Of a stretch of 64,000 nucleotides of DNA, positions 1 through 7,971 are shown one piece after another. Under the pieces are notes generated by a model, which did no database searches, was not told the origin of the DNA, and worked only from the letters and a program-made list of their open reading frames with translations. Where the stretch lies: contig NZ_RCVJ01000168.1 in the NCBI RefSeq assembly GCF_003667505.1, positions 1 to 64,000 of the forward strand. The letters run 5' to 3'. The DNA is from Micromonospora sp. BL4. Its GTDB lineage: Bacteria; Actinomycetota; Actinomycetes; Mycobacteriales; Micromonosporaceae. Positions within the stretch are counted from its first letter, which is position 1; each line of letters begins with the position of its first letter. The position numbers were made by a program, and so were the translations under genes.

Positions 1-767
1 GCCAATCCGAGATCAACTACCGGTTCTCCACCCTGCTGCACGCCGCCGACCAACTCCAACTGTTCAAGTACATCGTCAAGAACGAAGCCTGGGCCAACGG
101 CAAAACCGCCACCTTCATGCCCAAGCCGCTGTTCGGTGACAACGGCTCGGGCATGCACACCCACCAGAGCCTCTGGCTCAACGGCGAACCGCTGTTCTAC
201 GACGAGACCGGCTACGCCGGCCTGTCCGACACGGCCCGCTGGTACATCGGTGGTCTGCTGCACCACGCGCCGTCGCTGCTGGCCTTCACCAACCCGACGA
301 TCAACTCGTACCGCCGCCTGGTGCCGGGCTTCGAGGCGCCGGTCAACCTGGTCTACTCCCAGCGCAACCGCTCGGCCTGCACCCGCATCCCGGTCACCGG
401 CGCGAACCCGAAAGCCAAGCGCGTCGAGTTCCGCGTCCCGGACCCGTCCGCCAACGTCTACCTCGCCTTCTCCGCCATGATGATGGCCGGCCTCGACGGC
501 ATCAAGAGCAAGATCGAGCCACCGACGCCGATCGACAAGGACCTCTACGACCTCCCACCCGAGGAGTGGGGCGACGTCAAGCAGGTCCCCGACTCCCTCG
601 CACAAGCGTTGGACTCCCTCGCCCACGACCACGACTACCTGCTCGACGGCGGCGTGTTCACCTCCGACCTGATCACCACCTGGATCGACTGGAAGCGCAC
701 CAACGAGGTCCAACCCACGGCGCTGCGTCCGACTCCGCACGAGTTCGCCCTCTACTTCGACTGCTGA
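1..767 (+). CDS. glnA: Glutamine synthetase type I, 3' part (partial)
   Basis: This is the C-terminal part of an ammonium-assimilating glutamine synthetase, which makes glutamine from glutamate, ammonia and ATP in the cytoplasm. The reading frame is open from base 3, so the start lies outside the window. Visible family signatures are the [12 protein letters not shown] metal and substrate segment, NRSACTRIP, and [20 protein letters not shown]. The tyrosine in [11 protein letters not shown] matches the adenylylation site of the GSI-beta class, so control by GlnE-type adenylylation is expected from family knowledge. The protein ends in the usual HEFALYFDC-type tail, so the 3' end is intact. Which glnA paralogue it is cannot be told from this fragment. 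Confidence 0.95.
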   Translation, partial: QSEINYRFSTLLHAADQLQLFKYIVKNEAWANGKTATFMPKPLFGDNGSGMHTHQSLWLNGEPLFYDETGYAGLSDTARWYIGGLLHHAPSLLAFTNPTINSYRRLVPGFEAPVNLVYSQRNRSACTRIPVTGANPKAKRVEFRVPDPSANVYLAFSAMMMAGLDGIKSKIEPPTPIDKDLYDLPPEEWGDVKQVPDSLAQALDSLAHDHDYLLDGGVFTSDLITTWIDWKRTNEVQPTALRPTPHEFALYFDC

Positions 768-845
768 CCCGGCCGGACGTGCGGCAGCCGCCGCGGGCCC
801 TTTGGCGGGCAGGAAGGACAGCTCGCCGGGTGGCAAACTCTGCCC

Positions 846-1361
846 ATGACCCGCTTCGGCATCCAGGACTACCAGCCGCAGTGGCTCAACGGGCGCAGCG
901 ACATCACGGCCACACACGCCCGACGCCTGGGTGGGCTGGTCGGCCTCGCCCTCCAGCACGCCTGGCTGGTCTGGGACCTCGACCATGACGAGTGGTTCAC
1001 CGATGCACCCGTCCTACTCGACTTCGGAGCCGAGCAGGTTGAGATCGACCATCAGAAGTTCGACGACCTTTCCGTCACCTGGAACACCATCAACCCGTCC
1101 CGGGCGATCGAGGATCCCTACTTTCACCTCGCCTGGCGACCGGAACCATTGCCAGATCTCGTGGACCTGCCTGGCCGCACGCTGCGCCACGTCGAACTGC
1201 TCGAATGGATCGGAGGCGAGACTGACCTTGCCAACGGCAGTGTCGCGGTCGGCTTCGACTTCGCTACGGCATGGCTGACCGTCTTCAACGCCTTGGACGA
1301 GAACGGGTTCGAGCACCAGCCACCAGAGCCGGGCTACCGGCGTTACCGCATCGACCCCTGA
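846..1361 (+). CDS. Hypothetical protein, 171 aa
   Basis: I do not recognise this family. The product is 171 residues, soluble and acidic, with no signal peptide and no membrane segment. It contains many aromatic residues (for example HAWLVWDLDHDEWF at about residues 37-50) and a hydrophobic FDFATAWLTVFNAL stretch near residue 140. Codon use is strongly GC-ending, which supports it being a real gene. It starts at ATG 846, 78 bases after glnA, and stands alone on the plus strand ahead of a convergent TetR gene. No function can be assigned. Confidence 0.7.
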   Translation: MTRFGIQDYQPQWLNGRSDITATHARRLGGLVGLALQHAWLVWDLDHDEWFTDAPVLLDFGAEQVEIDHQKFDDLSVTWNTINPSRAIEDPYFHLAWRPEPLPDLVDLPGRTLRHVELLEWIGGETDLANGSVAVGFDFATAWLTVFNALDENGFEHQPPEPGYRRYRIDP

Positions 1362-1465
1362 CCAGCGACGAGGAGTCTGCTCCTGCCGTCATCAACTGCT
1401 GATGGCGCGTCGGGTAGCGCCACCGCGTGGTCCCGGGGTGCTCTCCCACTCCGCGGCCGGATTCG

Positions 1466-2095
1466 TCATCTCGGCTTGTGGACGTGCGGCGCAGGCTCCT
1501 CAAGAGGGGTGCGCCCGGGGGCGCGTATCCCGTCGAGCAGGATGGTGACGACTCGACGCCACCCCTCGGGTCCGGCGTCCACGCCGAGGCAGTGGTCGGT
1601 GTCCAGCGCCGCCCGCGAGCAGATCAGGATGTCCTGCCAGGTCACGTCGGCACGCAGGGCGCCGGCGTCGCGGGCCCGCTCGGTGAGCCGTGCGACAGCG
1701 TCCTGTAGTGCGGCGGTCCGCTGTGCGAGCTCGGGCGACGGCGGCCGTTCGCACGTCGCGGTGACCTCGGCCAGGCCGCGGCTGTCCCGGTGCGCTCCGG
1801 CCAGCTCCATCACGAACTCCGCCAGGCCCGCCCACGGGTCCGGACGCTCCAGGCAGACCTGCGCGGTGTCGCACAACTCGTCGTAGAGGCCGAGCACCAC
1901 GTGGTCCAGCAGCGCTTCCTTCGTCCCGAAGCGCCGGTACAGGGTGCCCACTCCCACGCCCGCCGCCGTCGCGATGTCCAGGGCTGAGACGTCGAGCCCG
2001 CGGGAATCGATCGCCTTTCGCGTCGCGACGATCAGCTGGCGTCGGTTGCGCTGTGCGTCCGCGCGGACGCCGTGCGCGGGGTCCCGTTCGGGCAT
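1466..2095 (-). CDS. TetR/AcrR-family transcriptional regulator
   Basis: A 209-residue TetR-type repressor. The N-terminal helix-turn-helix is clear at about residues 38-60 (ALDIATAAGVGVGTLYRRF, then TKEALL), followed by a helical ligand-binding region rich in alanine and leucine. The fold and length are typical of the family; the ligand is unknown. The gene reads leftward and ends close to a convergent hypothetical gene. A palindrome, CGGACG-N5-CGTCCG, sits just upstream over its likely promoter and is a candidate autoregulatory operator. The nearest divergent gene is the DksA-like gene, which may be a target. Start ATG 2095 is chosen because a -10-like TAATCT lies only 6 bases upstream, suggesting a leaderless message. 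Confidence 0.9.
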   Translation of the reverse strand: MPERDPAHGVRADAQRNRRQLIVATRKAIDSRGLDVSALDIATAAGVGVGTLYRRFGTKEALLDHVVLGLYDELCDTAQVCLERPDPWAGLAEFVMELAGAHRDSRGLAEVTATCERPPSPELAQRTAALQDAVARLTERARDAGALRADVTWQDILICSRAALDTDHCLGVDAGPEGWRRVVTILLDGIRAPGRTPLEEPAPHVHKPR

Positions 2096-2101
2096 CCGCA
2101 G

Positions 2102-2132
2102 AGATTATCATTAAGCGGACGCGAGTCGTCCG
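2102..2132 (-). promoter_or_regulatory. Putative leaderless promoter and operator of the TetR gene
   Basis: Reading leftward, the -10-like hexamer TAATCT (2107-2102) ends 6 bases before the TetR ATG, so the transcript would start at or next to the start codon. The inverted repeat CGGACG-cgagt-CGTCCG (2116-2132) covers the region just upstream of the -10 element, where a TetR dimer could block polymerase. The palindrome and spacing are read directly; the autoregulation is inferred. Confidence 0.45.
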
Positions 2133-2184
2133 ATTTGCGGTCGTTGGACCGCGCGATGCGGAGGTTGGTCCCGGCCAGCGGACG

Positions 2185-2213
2185 TTGGCTTTCGGCCAGC
2201 GCCGCCCTATGGT
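2185..2213 (+). promoter_or_regulatory. Putative promoter for the DksA-like gene
   Basis: TTGGCT (2185-2190), a 17-base spacer, then TATGGT (2208-2213) fits the actinobacterial TTGNNN-17-TANNNT pattern. Predicted transcription start is about base 2220, giving a leader of about 265 bases before the ATG at 2485. Found by eye only. Confidence 0.35.
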
Positions 2214-2424
2214 GGAGGCATGCCGCCGGTGACGTTCCGCTCGCCCGCCGTCACTGATGTGGCGGCATTCGGTGCTGTCCGCGTGGCGGCGGCGCACCGG
2301 ATGGCCGGGATGCGGGTGCCGGTTGTCCGTGCGCTGCACATCGCGCCCACGCACAGGCTGTCGAGCCCGGCGCGAACCGGCCGAGGCCCTCCCGCGGCAC
2401 CGTTGCACCCCAGAACGGCCGCCA

Positions 2425-2460
2425 GGGCGAAGCTATTCAGCTTCGGCCCTTTTTCTTTTT
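2425..2460 (+). terminator. Intrinsic terminator/attenuator in the leader of the DksA-like gene
   Basis: A stem GGGCGAAGCT (2425-2434), loop ATTC and GC-rich return arm AGCTTCGGCCC (2439-2449, one bulged G) is followed at once by TTTTTCTTTTTCC. This is a textbook Rho-independent terminator, unusual in such a GC-rich genome where stems without U-tracts are the norm. It lies 24 bases before the DksA-like start codon and points into that gene, so it either ends an upstream transcript or attenuates the gene. Confidence 0.75.
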
Positions 2461-2484
2461 CCGGTTCCTTGTGAAGGGCAGACC

Positions 2485-2814
2485 ATGAGCATCGATCATC
2501 GTACGGTTGACCAGAAATGGCTCGCTGATCTGCGAGCGTCCCTGGCGGACGACTTCGCCACGCAGACGGCTCGGCTGCGGGAACTGACCGAGCTCAACGC
2601 GGACACCGGCGACCCCAGCGAGGCCCACCACCGCGCCGCGCTGCTGGTGGCCACCCGCCGCAACATCGAGCAGATCACCGGTGCGCTGCGCCGGATCACC
2701 GACGGCACCTACGGCGCCTGCGAGAAGTGCGGCAAGAGCATCCCGCCGGAACGGCTTGAGGTCCTCCCGCACGCTCGCTTCTGCGTGCCATGCCAGGAAA
2801 AGCACAACGGGTGA
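2485..2814 (+). CDS. TraR/DksA-type C4 zinc-finger protein
   Basis: A 109-residue member of the DksA/TraR family. The N-terminal half is a helical hairpin (about residues 8-70). The C-terminal zinc finger uses C79, C82, C100 and C103, in the form C-x2-C-x17-C-x2-C. Family members insert the coiled coil into the RNA polymerase secondary channel and alter promoter response; in actinobacteria short versions of this kind are common and mostly uncharacterised. ATG 2485 follows AAGGGCAGACC and gives the usual family length. A terminator-like hairpin lies immediately upstream and a long perfect hairpin lies just downstream. The gene is monocistronic. Confidence 0.88.
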   Translation: MSIDHRTVDQKWLADLRASLADDFATQTARLRELTELNADTGDPSEAHHRAALLVATRRNIEQITGALRRITDGTYGACEKCGKSIPPERLEVLPHARFCVPCQEKHNG

Positions 2815-2822
2815 CGCCCGAC

Positions 2823-2858
2823 GTGGCTGCCGTGCCACGCGGGTGGCACGGCAGCCAC
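2823..2858. terminator. Bidirectional hairpin terminator
   Basis: A perfect 16-bp stem (GTGGCTGCCGTGCCAC and its complement) with a GCGG loop. It separates the convergent DksA-like and KhtT-N-like genes and could end both transcripts. Confidence 0.85.
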
Positions 2859-2864
2859 AAGCCG

Positions 2865-3107
2865 TTACGCGCCAGATGGTTCCGCGACGGTGACGACCTC
2901 CAGGATGCCCAAAAGCCCGGCGAGAGCCATGGCCTCGGATCGGGTCAGGGTCAGACAGCAGGTGGCGTCGGGATCGTCCGGGGACTCATAGACAAGATCC
3001 CGCCGGCCGCCGGGATGGTGCGTGACCACGCCGACGCGGCGGCCTTCGGCGGTGGTGAACATACGGCGTACCCCGATACCGGGCAGCGGGGTCAGTTCGA
3101 CATACAT
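2865..3107 (-). CDS. Stand-alone KhtT-type N-domain protein
   Basis: This 80-residue protein resembles the N-terminal domain of KhtT-type regulatory subunits of potassium/proton antiporters: it opens with a LTPLPGIGVRRMF segment, then EGRRVGVVTHH, then a DPDATCCLTLTRSEAMALAGLLG helix. Full-length KhtT continues into a TrkA-C (RCK-C) ligand-binding domain, which is absent here. No antiporter gene lies beside it. ATG 3107 has GGAG 5 bases upstream. It follows the MreB-like gene in the same direction after 23 bases, so the two are probably co-transcribed. The assignment rests on sequence pattern only; a role in sensing ions or pH is inference. Confidence 0.65.
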   Translation of the reverse strand: MYVELTPLPGIGVRRMFTTAEGRRVGVVTHHPGGRRDLVYESPDDPDATCCLTLTRSEAMALAGLLGILEVVTVAEPSGA

Positions 3108-3130
3108 GACGACTCCGGAAGAGAAGCGGC

Positions 3131-3889
3131 TCAGCGGGTCAGCAGCAGGCGCAGGCCGGCGAGCGTGGCCAGGTGTGGTTCGGCGGGCAGGGTCACCGTG
3201 CGGCCGGTCATCGCGGCCAGTCGGGCGGCGAGATCCGGATGAGTGGCACCGCCGCCGGTGAGCAACAGCCGGCGGACCGGTTGCGGTCCGGCGCCCAGAC
3301 GTCGTACGCAGGCGACGATCGCCGGGATCTGATCGACGGTGTTGGTCGCGTCCGCGCGTTCGGCAGCTACGACCGTTCCGTCGGTGATGCGGGCGACCTC
3401 GGTACGCCCGCCACCCACGTCCACGGCCAGCACATCGTCCCAGTCGGGACCGGGACAGCAGGCGAGCGCCGCCGCGAGTGGTTCCTCGACTGCGGCGACC
3501 CGCCCACCGGTTGCCCGCCGAACCGCCGCGATCAGCATGTTCTTCTGTCGGATCGTGGCGGTGGCCGGGACACCGACCAGGACCGGGGATTCGTCAGCAC
3601 GGGACCGGCCGGTGGCGGCGCTGAGCACGCGCACCAGGTACACGCAGGCGAAGAAGTCGTCGACCACGCCGTCACGAATCGGCCACGTCGGCTTCCCACC
3701 GCCGGAGGCGACCGCGTCGAGCGCGGCGCGACCGACGACATGCCGCCCGGACGGTCCCGGCGCGACGACGGCGGGTGCGGTGACGACCGAGCCGCGAACA
3801 GGGCTCCAGAGCCGCACGGTCGACGTGCCCAGATCGAGAGCGAGAGGATGGCGTACGCCCCGGCGGGCATACGCGCCGGGGGTCAGCAT
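3131..3889 (-). CDS. MreB-like actin-fold ATPase (short)
   Basis: A 252-residue protein of the MreB/Hsp70/actin superfamily. The phosphate-1 motif LALDLGTSTVRLW is near the N-terminus, phosphate-2 is VLAVDVGGGRTEVA in the middle, and the adenosine motif LLLTGGGATHPDLA is near the C-terminus. It is much shorter than classical MreB (about 340 residues), so loops or subdomains are reduced. Such proteins are often labelled rod shape-determining protein, but a cytoskeletal role is not shown by the sequence. ATG 3889 places the first motif 17 residues in; the frame stays open upstream, so the start is uncertain. It probably shares a transcript with the KhtT-N-like gene. Confidence 0.75.
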   Translation of the reverse strand: MLTPGAYARRGVRHPLALDLGTSTVRLWSPVRGSVVTAPAVVAPGPSGRHVVGRAALDAVASGGGKPTWPIRDGVVDDFFACVYLVRVLSAATGRSRADESPVLVGVPATATIRQKNMLIAAVRRATGGRVAAVEEPLAAALACCPGPDWDDVLAVDVGGGRTEVARITDGTVVAAERADATNTVDQIPAIVACVRRLGAGPQPVRRLLLTGGGATHPDLAARLAAMTGRTVTLPAEPHLATLAGLRLLLTR

Positions 3890-4008
3890 GTGCGCCGCCC
3901 CAGCGTCGGGGTGGCGGCACGTGTCGAGGGCGAAGACGGGCATGCGGACAGGCACGAGGTGGGCACGATGCTCCGAGGCGGGGACCGGCGGAAGCCGGGG
4001 CGAGTGGG

Positions 4009-4218
4009 TCAGGCGATGGCGCGCGCGAGGCGCGGCGGAGCACGGTCCGCCGACCAGGCAGGCACGCAGCCGGGGATCGCCCGTCGTGCGGAGCGGAACA
4101 CGATGCACAGCCCGATCGACCGGGTGGCGGAGAGCACCATCACGATCACGGCAAGCACCAGCATCGTCGGCAGCGGCATGCGCTGGCCGACGCGTCGAAG
4201 GGTGCGCCGATCGTGCAT
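4009..4218 (-). CDS. Small putative membrane protein
   Basis: A 69-residue product with one clear membrane segment (PTMLVLAVIVMVLSATRSIG, about residues 15-34) and basic flanks. Third codon positions are mostly G or C, as in real genes of this genome. It lies 119 bases upstream of the MreB-like gene on the same strand and could be in its operon. No ribosome binding site is obvious before ATG 4218, so the start may be elsewhere. I recognise no family. Confidence 0.4.
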   Translation of the reverse strand: MHDRRTLRRVGQRMPLPTMLVLAVIVMVLSATRSIGLCIVFRSARRAIPGCVPAWSADRAPPRLARAIA

Positions 4219-4352
4219 GTCGCAAACCATAGCCGTCGCCCAGCGTGTCGGCCACATCCGCACCATGTGACGGCAACGGCCATGCCATTGCCCGCAACTC
4301 CGAGCGAACCGGCTCGGGTCCGGCGCGGCAGCGGCGGTGGGGCGGAGCGCTG

Positions 4353-4424
4353 GTGACCCTCTACATTGCCCTGATTCTGGCGACGATCGCCGTGGGCTTC
4401 GTCCTGCACGCCCGCTTCCGGTGA
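4353..4424 (+). CDS. Possible 23-residue membrane micropeptide
   Basis: GTG 4353 opens a 23-codon frame ending at TGA 4424. Almost the whole product is one hydrophobic helix (TLYIALILATIAVGFVLHA) closed by ARFR, a layout common in bacterial single-span micropeptides. GGAG lies 5 bases before the GTG. It stands alone between a leftward membrane-protein gene and a convergent hydrolase. Chance cannot be excluded for so short a frame. Confidence 0.3.
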   Translation: MTLYIALILATIAVGFVLHARFR

Positions 4425-4436
4425 GCGGACCCTTCG

Positions 4437-5015
4437 CTATTCCCGGGCGACGGGTCCGCGGTCGTCCAGCTTGATCGCCTCCGCGACCTCGCTCAGGTCG
4501 TTGTTCAGCTGGTGGTCGCGCCCGGGCAGCCGGTGCGGCAGTGCCTGCGGGATGACGTGCGCATACAGGTCAGCATGCGACGGTGGAGCAGTCTCGTCCT
4601 GGAGTCCGTGGAACACGTGCACCGGCACGCCGTGCGGCAGCCTCGCGCCGAGGTCGTGCGGCAGCTCGAACTCGTCGCCGGGCCAGCCGCCCGCACCGAC
4701 GAACGGAGCGGCGATGAGCGCGATCATCTTGAGCTCCCGCTCCGGTGGCCGCTCGGCGAGGGCGTTGATGAGGATCGTCGCGCCGACTGAATGGCCCGCG
4801 ACGACCGCCCCGTCGCCCAGGGCCGCGATCTCCCGTCGGATGGCCGCGCTCCAACTGGCGTAGTTCGGGTCGTCCTCGTCGGGCATGCGCGGGTAGCGGA
4901 CCTCGTACCCGTTCCCGAGCTCCCGCCTCAAGCTGTCGACCAGCTCGTTGTCCCATTCGTCGTGCGTGCCCGCGCCGCCGCCCTGGATGAACAGGACCTG
5001 TCCGATCCCGGCCAT
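4437..5015 (-). CDS. Alpha/beta hydrolase (RBBP9/YdeN-like)
   Basis: A 192-residue serine hydrolase. The nucleophile elbow GHSVG puts Ser76 at the active site, with Asp140 (HGLQDE) and His168 (GRDHQL) completing the triad. An early FIQGGGAG loop is the likely oxyanion hole. Size and layout match small cytoplasmic hydrolases of the RBBP9/YdeN type; the substrate is unknown. It is preceded by GGACCGTC with AGGAGG slightly upstream, and is divergent from rph. Nothing suggests that it belongs with the rifamycin gene. Confidence 0.88.
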   Translation of the reverse strand: MAGIGQVLFIQGGGAGTHDEWDNELVDSLRRELGNGYEVRYPRMPDEDDPNYASWSAAIRREIAALGDGAVVAGHSVGATILINALAERPPERELKMIALIAAPFVGAGGWPGDEFELPHDLGARLPHGVPVHVFHGLQDETAPPSHADLYAHVIPQALPHRLPGRDHQLNNDLSEVAEAIKLDDRGPVARE

Positions 5016-5327
5016 GACGGTCCTCCTTCATATCCCCGACCGCGCCCTGACACAGGCCGACGCCACCGTTTTCGAGAACGATTTCTGGCCGCAACGCGCG
5101 ACAATGAAGAAAGTAATCCCACTTAAACGTATATCGCACCGGGGGACTTGCCGCAAGACCCGGGTCTTGCCGCAGAATCGTCGGCCGAAGCCATGAGCGG
5201 CCGAAGAAATGGGGCACGACGTGCGTGTGTTGGTGTCGACCTACGAGGGGCGCGATGTCGTCGAACCGCTACCGGCGTCGAGAGGACGGCAGGAAGAAAT
5301 GAGGGCGGCGGCCACGGAGGTATCGCG
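5016..5327. other. Intergenic region upstream of rph
   Basis: 312 bases between two divergent genes. It holds an AT-rich patch at about 5100-5135, the tandem rifamycin-associated element at 5143-5180, and the rph leader. The frame of rph stays open upstream to 5148, but no start there is better than ATG 5328. Confidence 0.6.
5143..5180 (+). promoter_or_regulatory. Tandem rifamycin-associated element (RAE-like)
   Basis: Two abutting 19-base units: GGGACTTGCCGCAAGACCC (5143-5161) and GGGTCTTGCCGCAGAATCG (5162-5180). The first is an inverted repeat around its central C with a single mismatch; the two units match at 14 of 19 positions, and their junction forms a perfect 18-bp palindrome (5153-5170). 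Sites of this CTTGC-N-GCAAG form are known upstream of rifamycin-inactivating genes in actinobacteria and are needed for rifamycin induction. Position, 147 bases before rph, agrees. Confidence 0.8.
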
Positions 5328-7925
5328 ATGAGCGAGCAGTACGTGCGGGGTCTCCAGGACCTCGACGAGACGCAGGTCGGGATCGTCGGCGGCAAGGGCG
5401 CGCACCTGGGGGCGCTCTCGCGGATCGGCGGCGTCCGCGTACCGGCCGGCTTCTGCGTGACGACGGACGCCTTCCGGCGGATCGTGGCCGAAGCCCCGTC
5501 GATCGACGATCGGCTCGATCAGCTGTCGCGCCTCAACCCGGACGACCGGGAGGGGATTCGCGCCCTCAGTGCGGAGATCCGCCGTACCCTCGAAGGAATC
5601 GTGGTCCCCGACGATGTGGCTGCGGCGATCACCCGGGCCCTCGCCGCGCTCGATGAGCGGGCCGCCTACGCCGTCCGATCCAGCGCGACGGCCGAGGACC
5701 TGCCGACAGCCTCCTTCGCCGGCCAGCAGGACACGTACCTGAACGTCGTGGGCCCGGCGGCGATCCTCCAGCACGTCAGCCGGTGCTGGGCCTCGCTGTT
5801 CACCGAGCGGGCCGTGACCTACCGTCAGCGCAACGGCATCGACCACCGCACGGTCCACATGGCCGTCGTCGTGCAGCAGATGGCCTTCCCGCAGGCGGCC
5901 GGGGTCCTGTTCACGGCCGACCCCGTCACGTCCAACCGGAAGGTCGCCCGCGTGGAGGCCAGCTTCGGCCTCGGCGAGGCTCTGGTCTCCGGTCTGGTGA
6001 ACGCGGACGCCTACACGGTGCGGGACGGTGTGATCGTCGACAAGGCGATCGCCACCAAGCGGCTCGCCATTCACGCCCTGCCCACCGGCGGGACGGCGGA
6101 GCAGGCGATCAGCTCGGACCGGCAGGAGCAGCCGACGCTGACGGACGAACAGGTCGTGCGACTGGTGCGGCTGGGCCGGCGGATCGAAGCACACTTCGGC
6201 CGCCCGCAGGACATCGAGTGGTGCCTGGTCGACGATGACTTCCAGATCGTGCAGAGCCGGCCGATCACCACGCTGTTCCCCGTCCCCGAGACCAGCGACG
6301 CGGGGAACCACGTCTACGTCTCGGTCGGTCATCAGCAGATGATGACCGACGCCATGAAGCCCCTGGGCGTCTCCATGTGGCAGCTGACGGCCATGGCGCC
6401 GATGCACGAGGCCGGCGGGAGGCTGTTCGTCGACGCCACCCCGCGCCTGGCCTCGCCCGCGGGCCGCGCCGGCTTCCTGGACCTGGTGGGACGGGGTGAT
6501 CCGTTGATCAGGGACGCGCTGGAAACCGTCCTCGACCGCGGCGACTTCATCCCGACGCTCCCGGACGCCGCTCCCGGCGGGCCACCGGCCAGCGGCGCGC
6601 CCGCCCAGATCGAGAACGATCCGGGCATCGTCACCGAGCTGATCGAGCGCAGCCAGGCTTCCATCGCCGCCCTACGGAGTGACATCCGGACGAAGAGCGG
6701 ACCGGGGCTGTTCGACTTCCTGCTGGAGGCCTTCCAGGAGCACAAGCGAGTCCTCGCCGACCCGCTGAGCATCCAGGCGATCATGGCGGGGATGGAGGCC
6801 ACCTGGTGGCTCAACGACCAGCTCCAGGAATGGCTGGGCGAGAAGAACGCGGCCGACACCCTCACGCTGTCGGCCCCCGGCAACATCACGTCAGAGATGG
6901 GCCTGGCGCTACTCGACGTCGCGGACGTGATCCGCCCCCACCCGGAGGTGGTGGCGTTCCTGCAGGAGGTCGAGGACGACGGCTTCCTTGACGAGCTGCC
7001 GAAGCTCGCGGGCGGGGGCGAAGCGCGCGACGCCATCGAGGCCTACCTCGACCGGTACGGCATGCGCTGCGTCGGCGAGATCGACATCACGAGACCGCGC
7101 TGGAGCGAACGCCCCGCCACGCTCGTGCCCCTGCTCCTCGACAACATCAAGCTCTTCGAGCCGGGCGCCGCCGAACGGCGCTTCGAGCAGGGGCGGCAGG
7201 AGGCGCGGAAGAAGCAGGAGGACGTGCTGGAACTCCTGCGGGCCCTGCCGGACGGGGAGCAGAAAGCCGCCGAGGCCAAGCGGATGATCGACCGGGTTCG
7301 GACCTTCATCGGCTACCGGGAGTATCCGAAGTACGGCATTGTCAGCCGCTACTTCATCTACAAACAGGCCCTGCTGGACGAGGCCGAGCGCCTCGTACAG
7401 GCCAACGTGCTTCGTGAGAGGGAGGACATCTTCTACCTCACGTTCCAGGAGCTGCACGACGTCGTACGCACGAACCAGGCTGACGATCAGCTCATCCAGC
7501 GGCGGAAGGAAGCGTTCAGGTCGTATCAGGCGCTCACACCGCCCCGGGTGCTCACGTCGGAAGGTGAGGGCATCACCGGGGCGTACCGACGCGACGACGT
7601 GCCGACCGGCGCGCTGGTCGGCCTCCCGGTCTCCAACGGCATCGTCGAGGGACGGGCTCGCGTCATCCTGGACCTGACCGAGGCCGACCTTGAACCAGGC
7701 GACATCCTGGTCACCGCCTACACCGACCCGAGCTGGTCGCCCCTGTTCGTCGCGATCGAAGGGTTGGTGACGGAGGTGGGCGGCCTCATGACCCACGGTG
7801 CGGTGATTGCCCGGGAGTACGGCCTGCCCGCCGTCGTCGGTGTGGAGCACGCGACCAAGCTGATCCGGGACGGGCAGCGGATTCGCGTGCACGGCACCGA
7901 CGGGTACGTGCAGATCCTGTCGTGA
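5328..7925 (+). CDS. rph: Rifamycin phosphotransferase (rifampin-inactivating)
   Basis: An 865-residue enzyme of the PEP-synthase-like family. Rph enzymes use ATP to phosphorylate the ansa-bridge hydroxyl of rifamycins, giving AMP, phosphate and inactive drug. The ATP-binding domain comes first (VGGKGAHLGALS, VRSSATAEDLPTASFAGQQDT, FTADPVTSNR). A long rifamycin-binding domain follows, opening near GNHVYVSVGHQQMM. The C-terminal phosphohistidine domain has GGLMTHGAVIAREYGLPAVVG with the swinging His at residue 823, close to the position in characterised homologues. Length matches Rph (about 865) rather than PEP synthase (about 790). ATG 5328 follows GGAGG with suitable spacing. The RAE-like element upstream supports drug-inducible expression. 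Confidence 0.93.
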   Translation: MSEQYVRGLQDLDETQVGIVGGKGAHLGALSRIGGVRVPAGFCVTTDAFRRIVAEAPSIDDRLDQLSRLNPDDREGIRALSAEIRRTLEGIVVPDDVAAAITRALAALDERAAYAVRSSATAEDLPTASFAGQQDTYLNVVGPAAILQHVSRCWASLFTERAVTYRQRNGIDHRTVHMAVVVQQMAFPQAAGVLFTADPVTSNRKVARVEASFGLGEALVSGLVNADAYTVRDGVIVDKAIATKRLAIHALPTGGTAEQAISSDRQEQPTLTDEQVVRLVRLGRRIEAHFGRPQDIEWCLVDDDFQIVQSRPITTLFPVPETSDAGNHVYVSVGHQQMMTDAMKPLGVSMWQLTAMAPMHEAGGRLFVDATPRLASPAGRAGFLDLVGRGDPLIRDALETVLDRGDFIPTLPDAAPGGPPASGAPAQIENDPGIVTELIERSQASIAALRSDIRTKSGPGLFDFLLEAFQEHKRVLADPLSIQAIMAGMEATWWLNDQLQEWLGEKNAADTLTLSAPGNITSEMGLALLDVADVIRPHPEVVAFLQEVEDDGFLDELPKLAGGGEARDAIEAYLDRYGMRCVGEIDITRPRWSERPATLVPLLLDNIKLFEPGAAERRFEQGRQEARKKQEDVLELLRALPDGEQKAAEAKRMIDRVRTFIGYREYPKYGIVSRYFIYKQALLDEAERLVQANVLREREDIFYLTFQELHDVVRTNQADDQLIQRRKEAFRSYQALTPPRVLTSEGEGITGAYRRDDVPTGALVGLPVSNGIVEGRARVILDLTEADLEPGDILVTAYTDPSWSPLFVAIEGLVTEVGGLMTHGAVIAREYGLPAVVGVEHATKLIRDGQRIRVHGTDGYVQILS

Positions 7926-7971
7926 CGGGACAGCAGGCCTCGATCTTGTCGCCGCCGACGCCGCCGTGGCT

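Larger units (their letters stand above)
2096..2484. other. Divergent intergenic region between TetR and DksA-like genes
   Basis: 389 bases without a gene I can defend. It holds the TetR promoter/operator on the left, a rightward promoter candidate at 2185-2213, and an intrinsic terminator at 2425-2460. An 84-codon reading frame (2220-2474) starts 7 bases after the promoter candidate's -10 hexamer and runs through the terminator stem, but its third-position GC is well below that of the neighbouring genes. I treat it as a possible leader ORF rather than a gene. Confidence 0.5.

Noticed and set aside
2220-2474. 84-codon frame in the DksA-like leader as a real gene
   Set aside because: Third-position GC is well below neighbouring genes, its end overlaps a terminator U-tract, and no family is visible; kept only as a possible leader frame.
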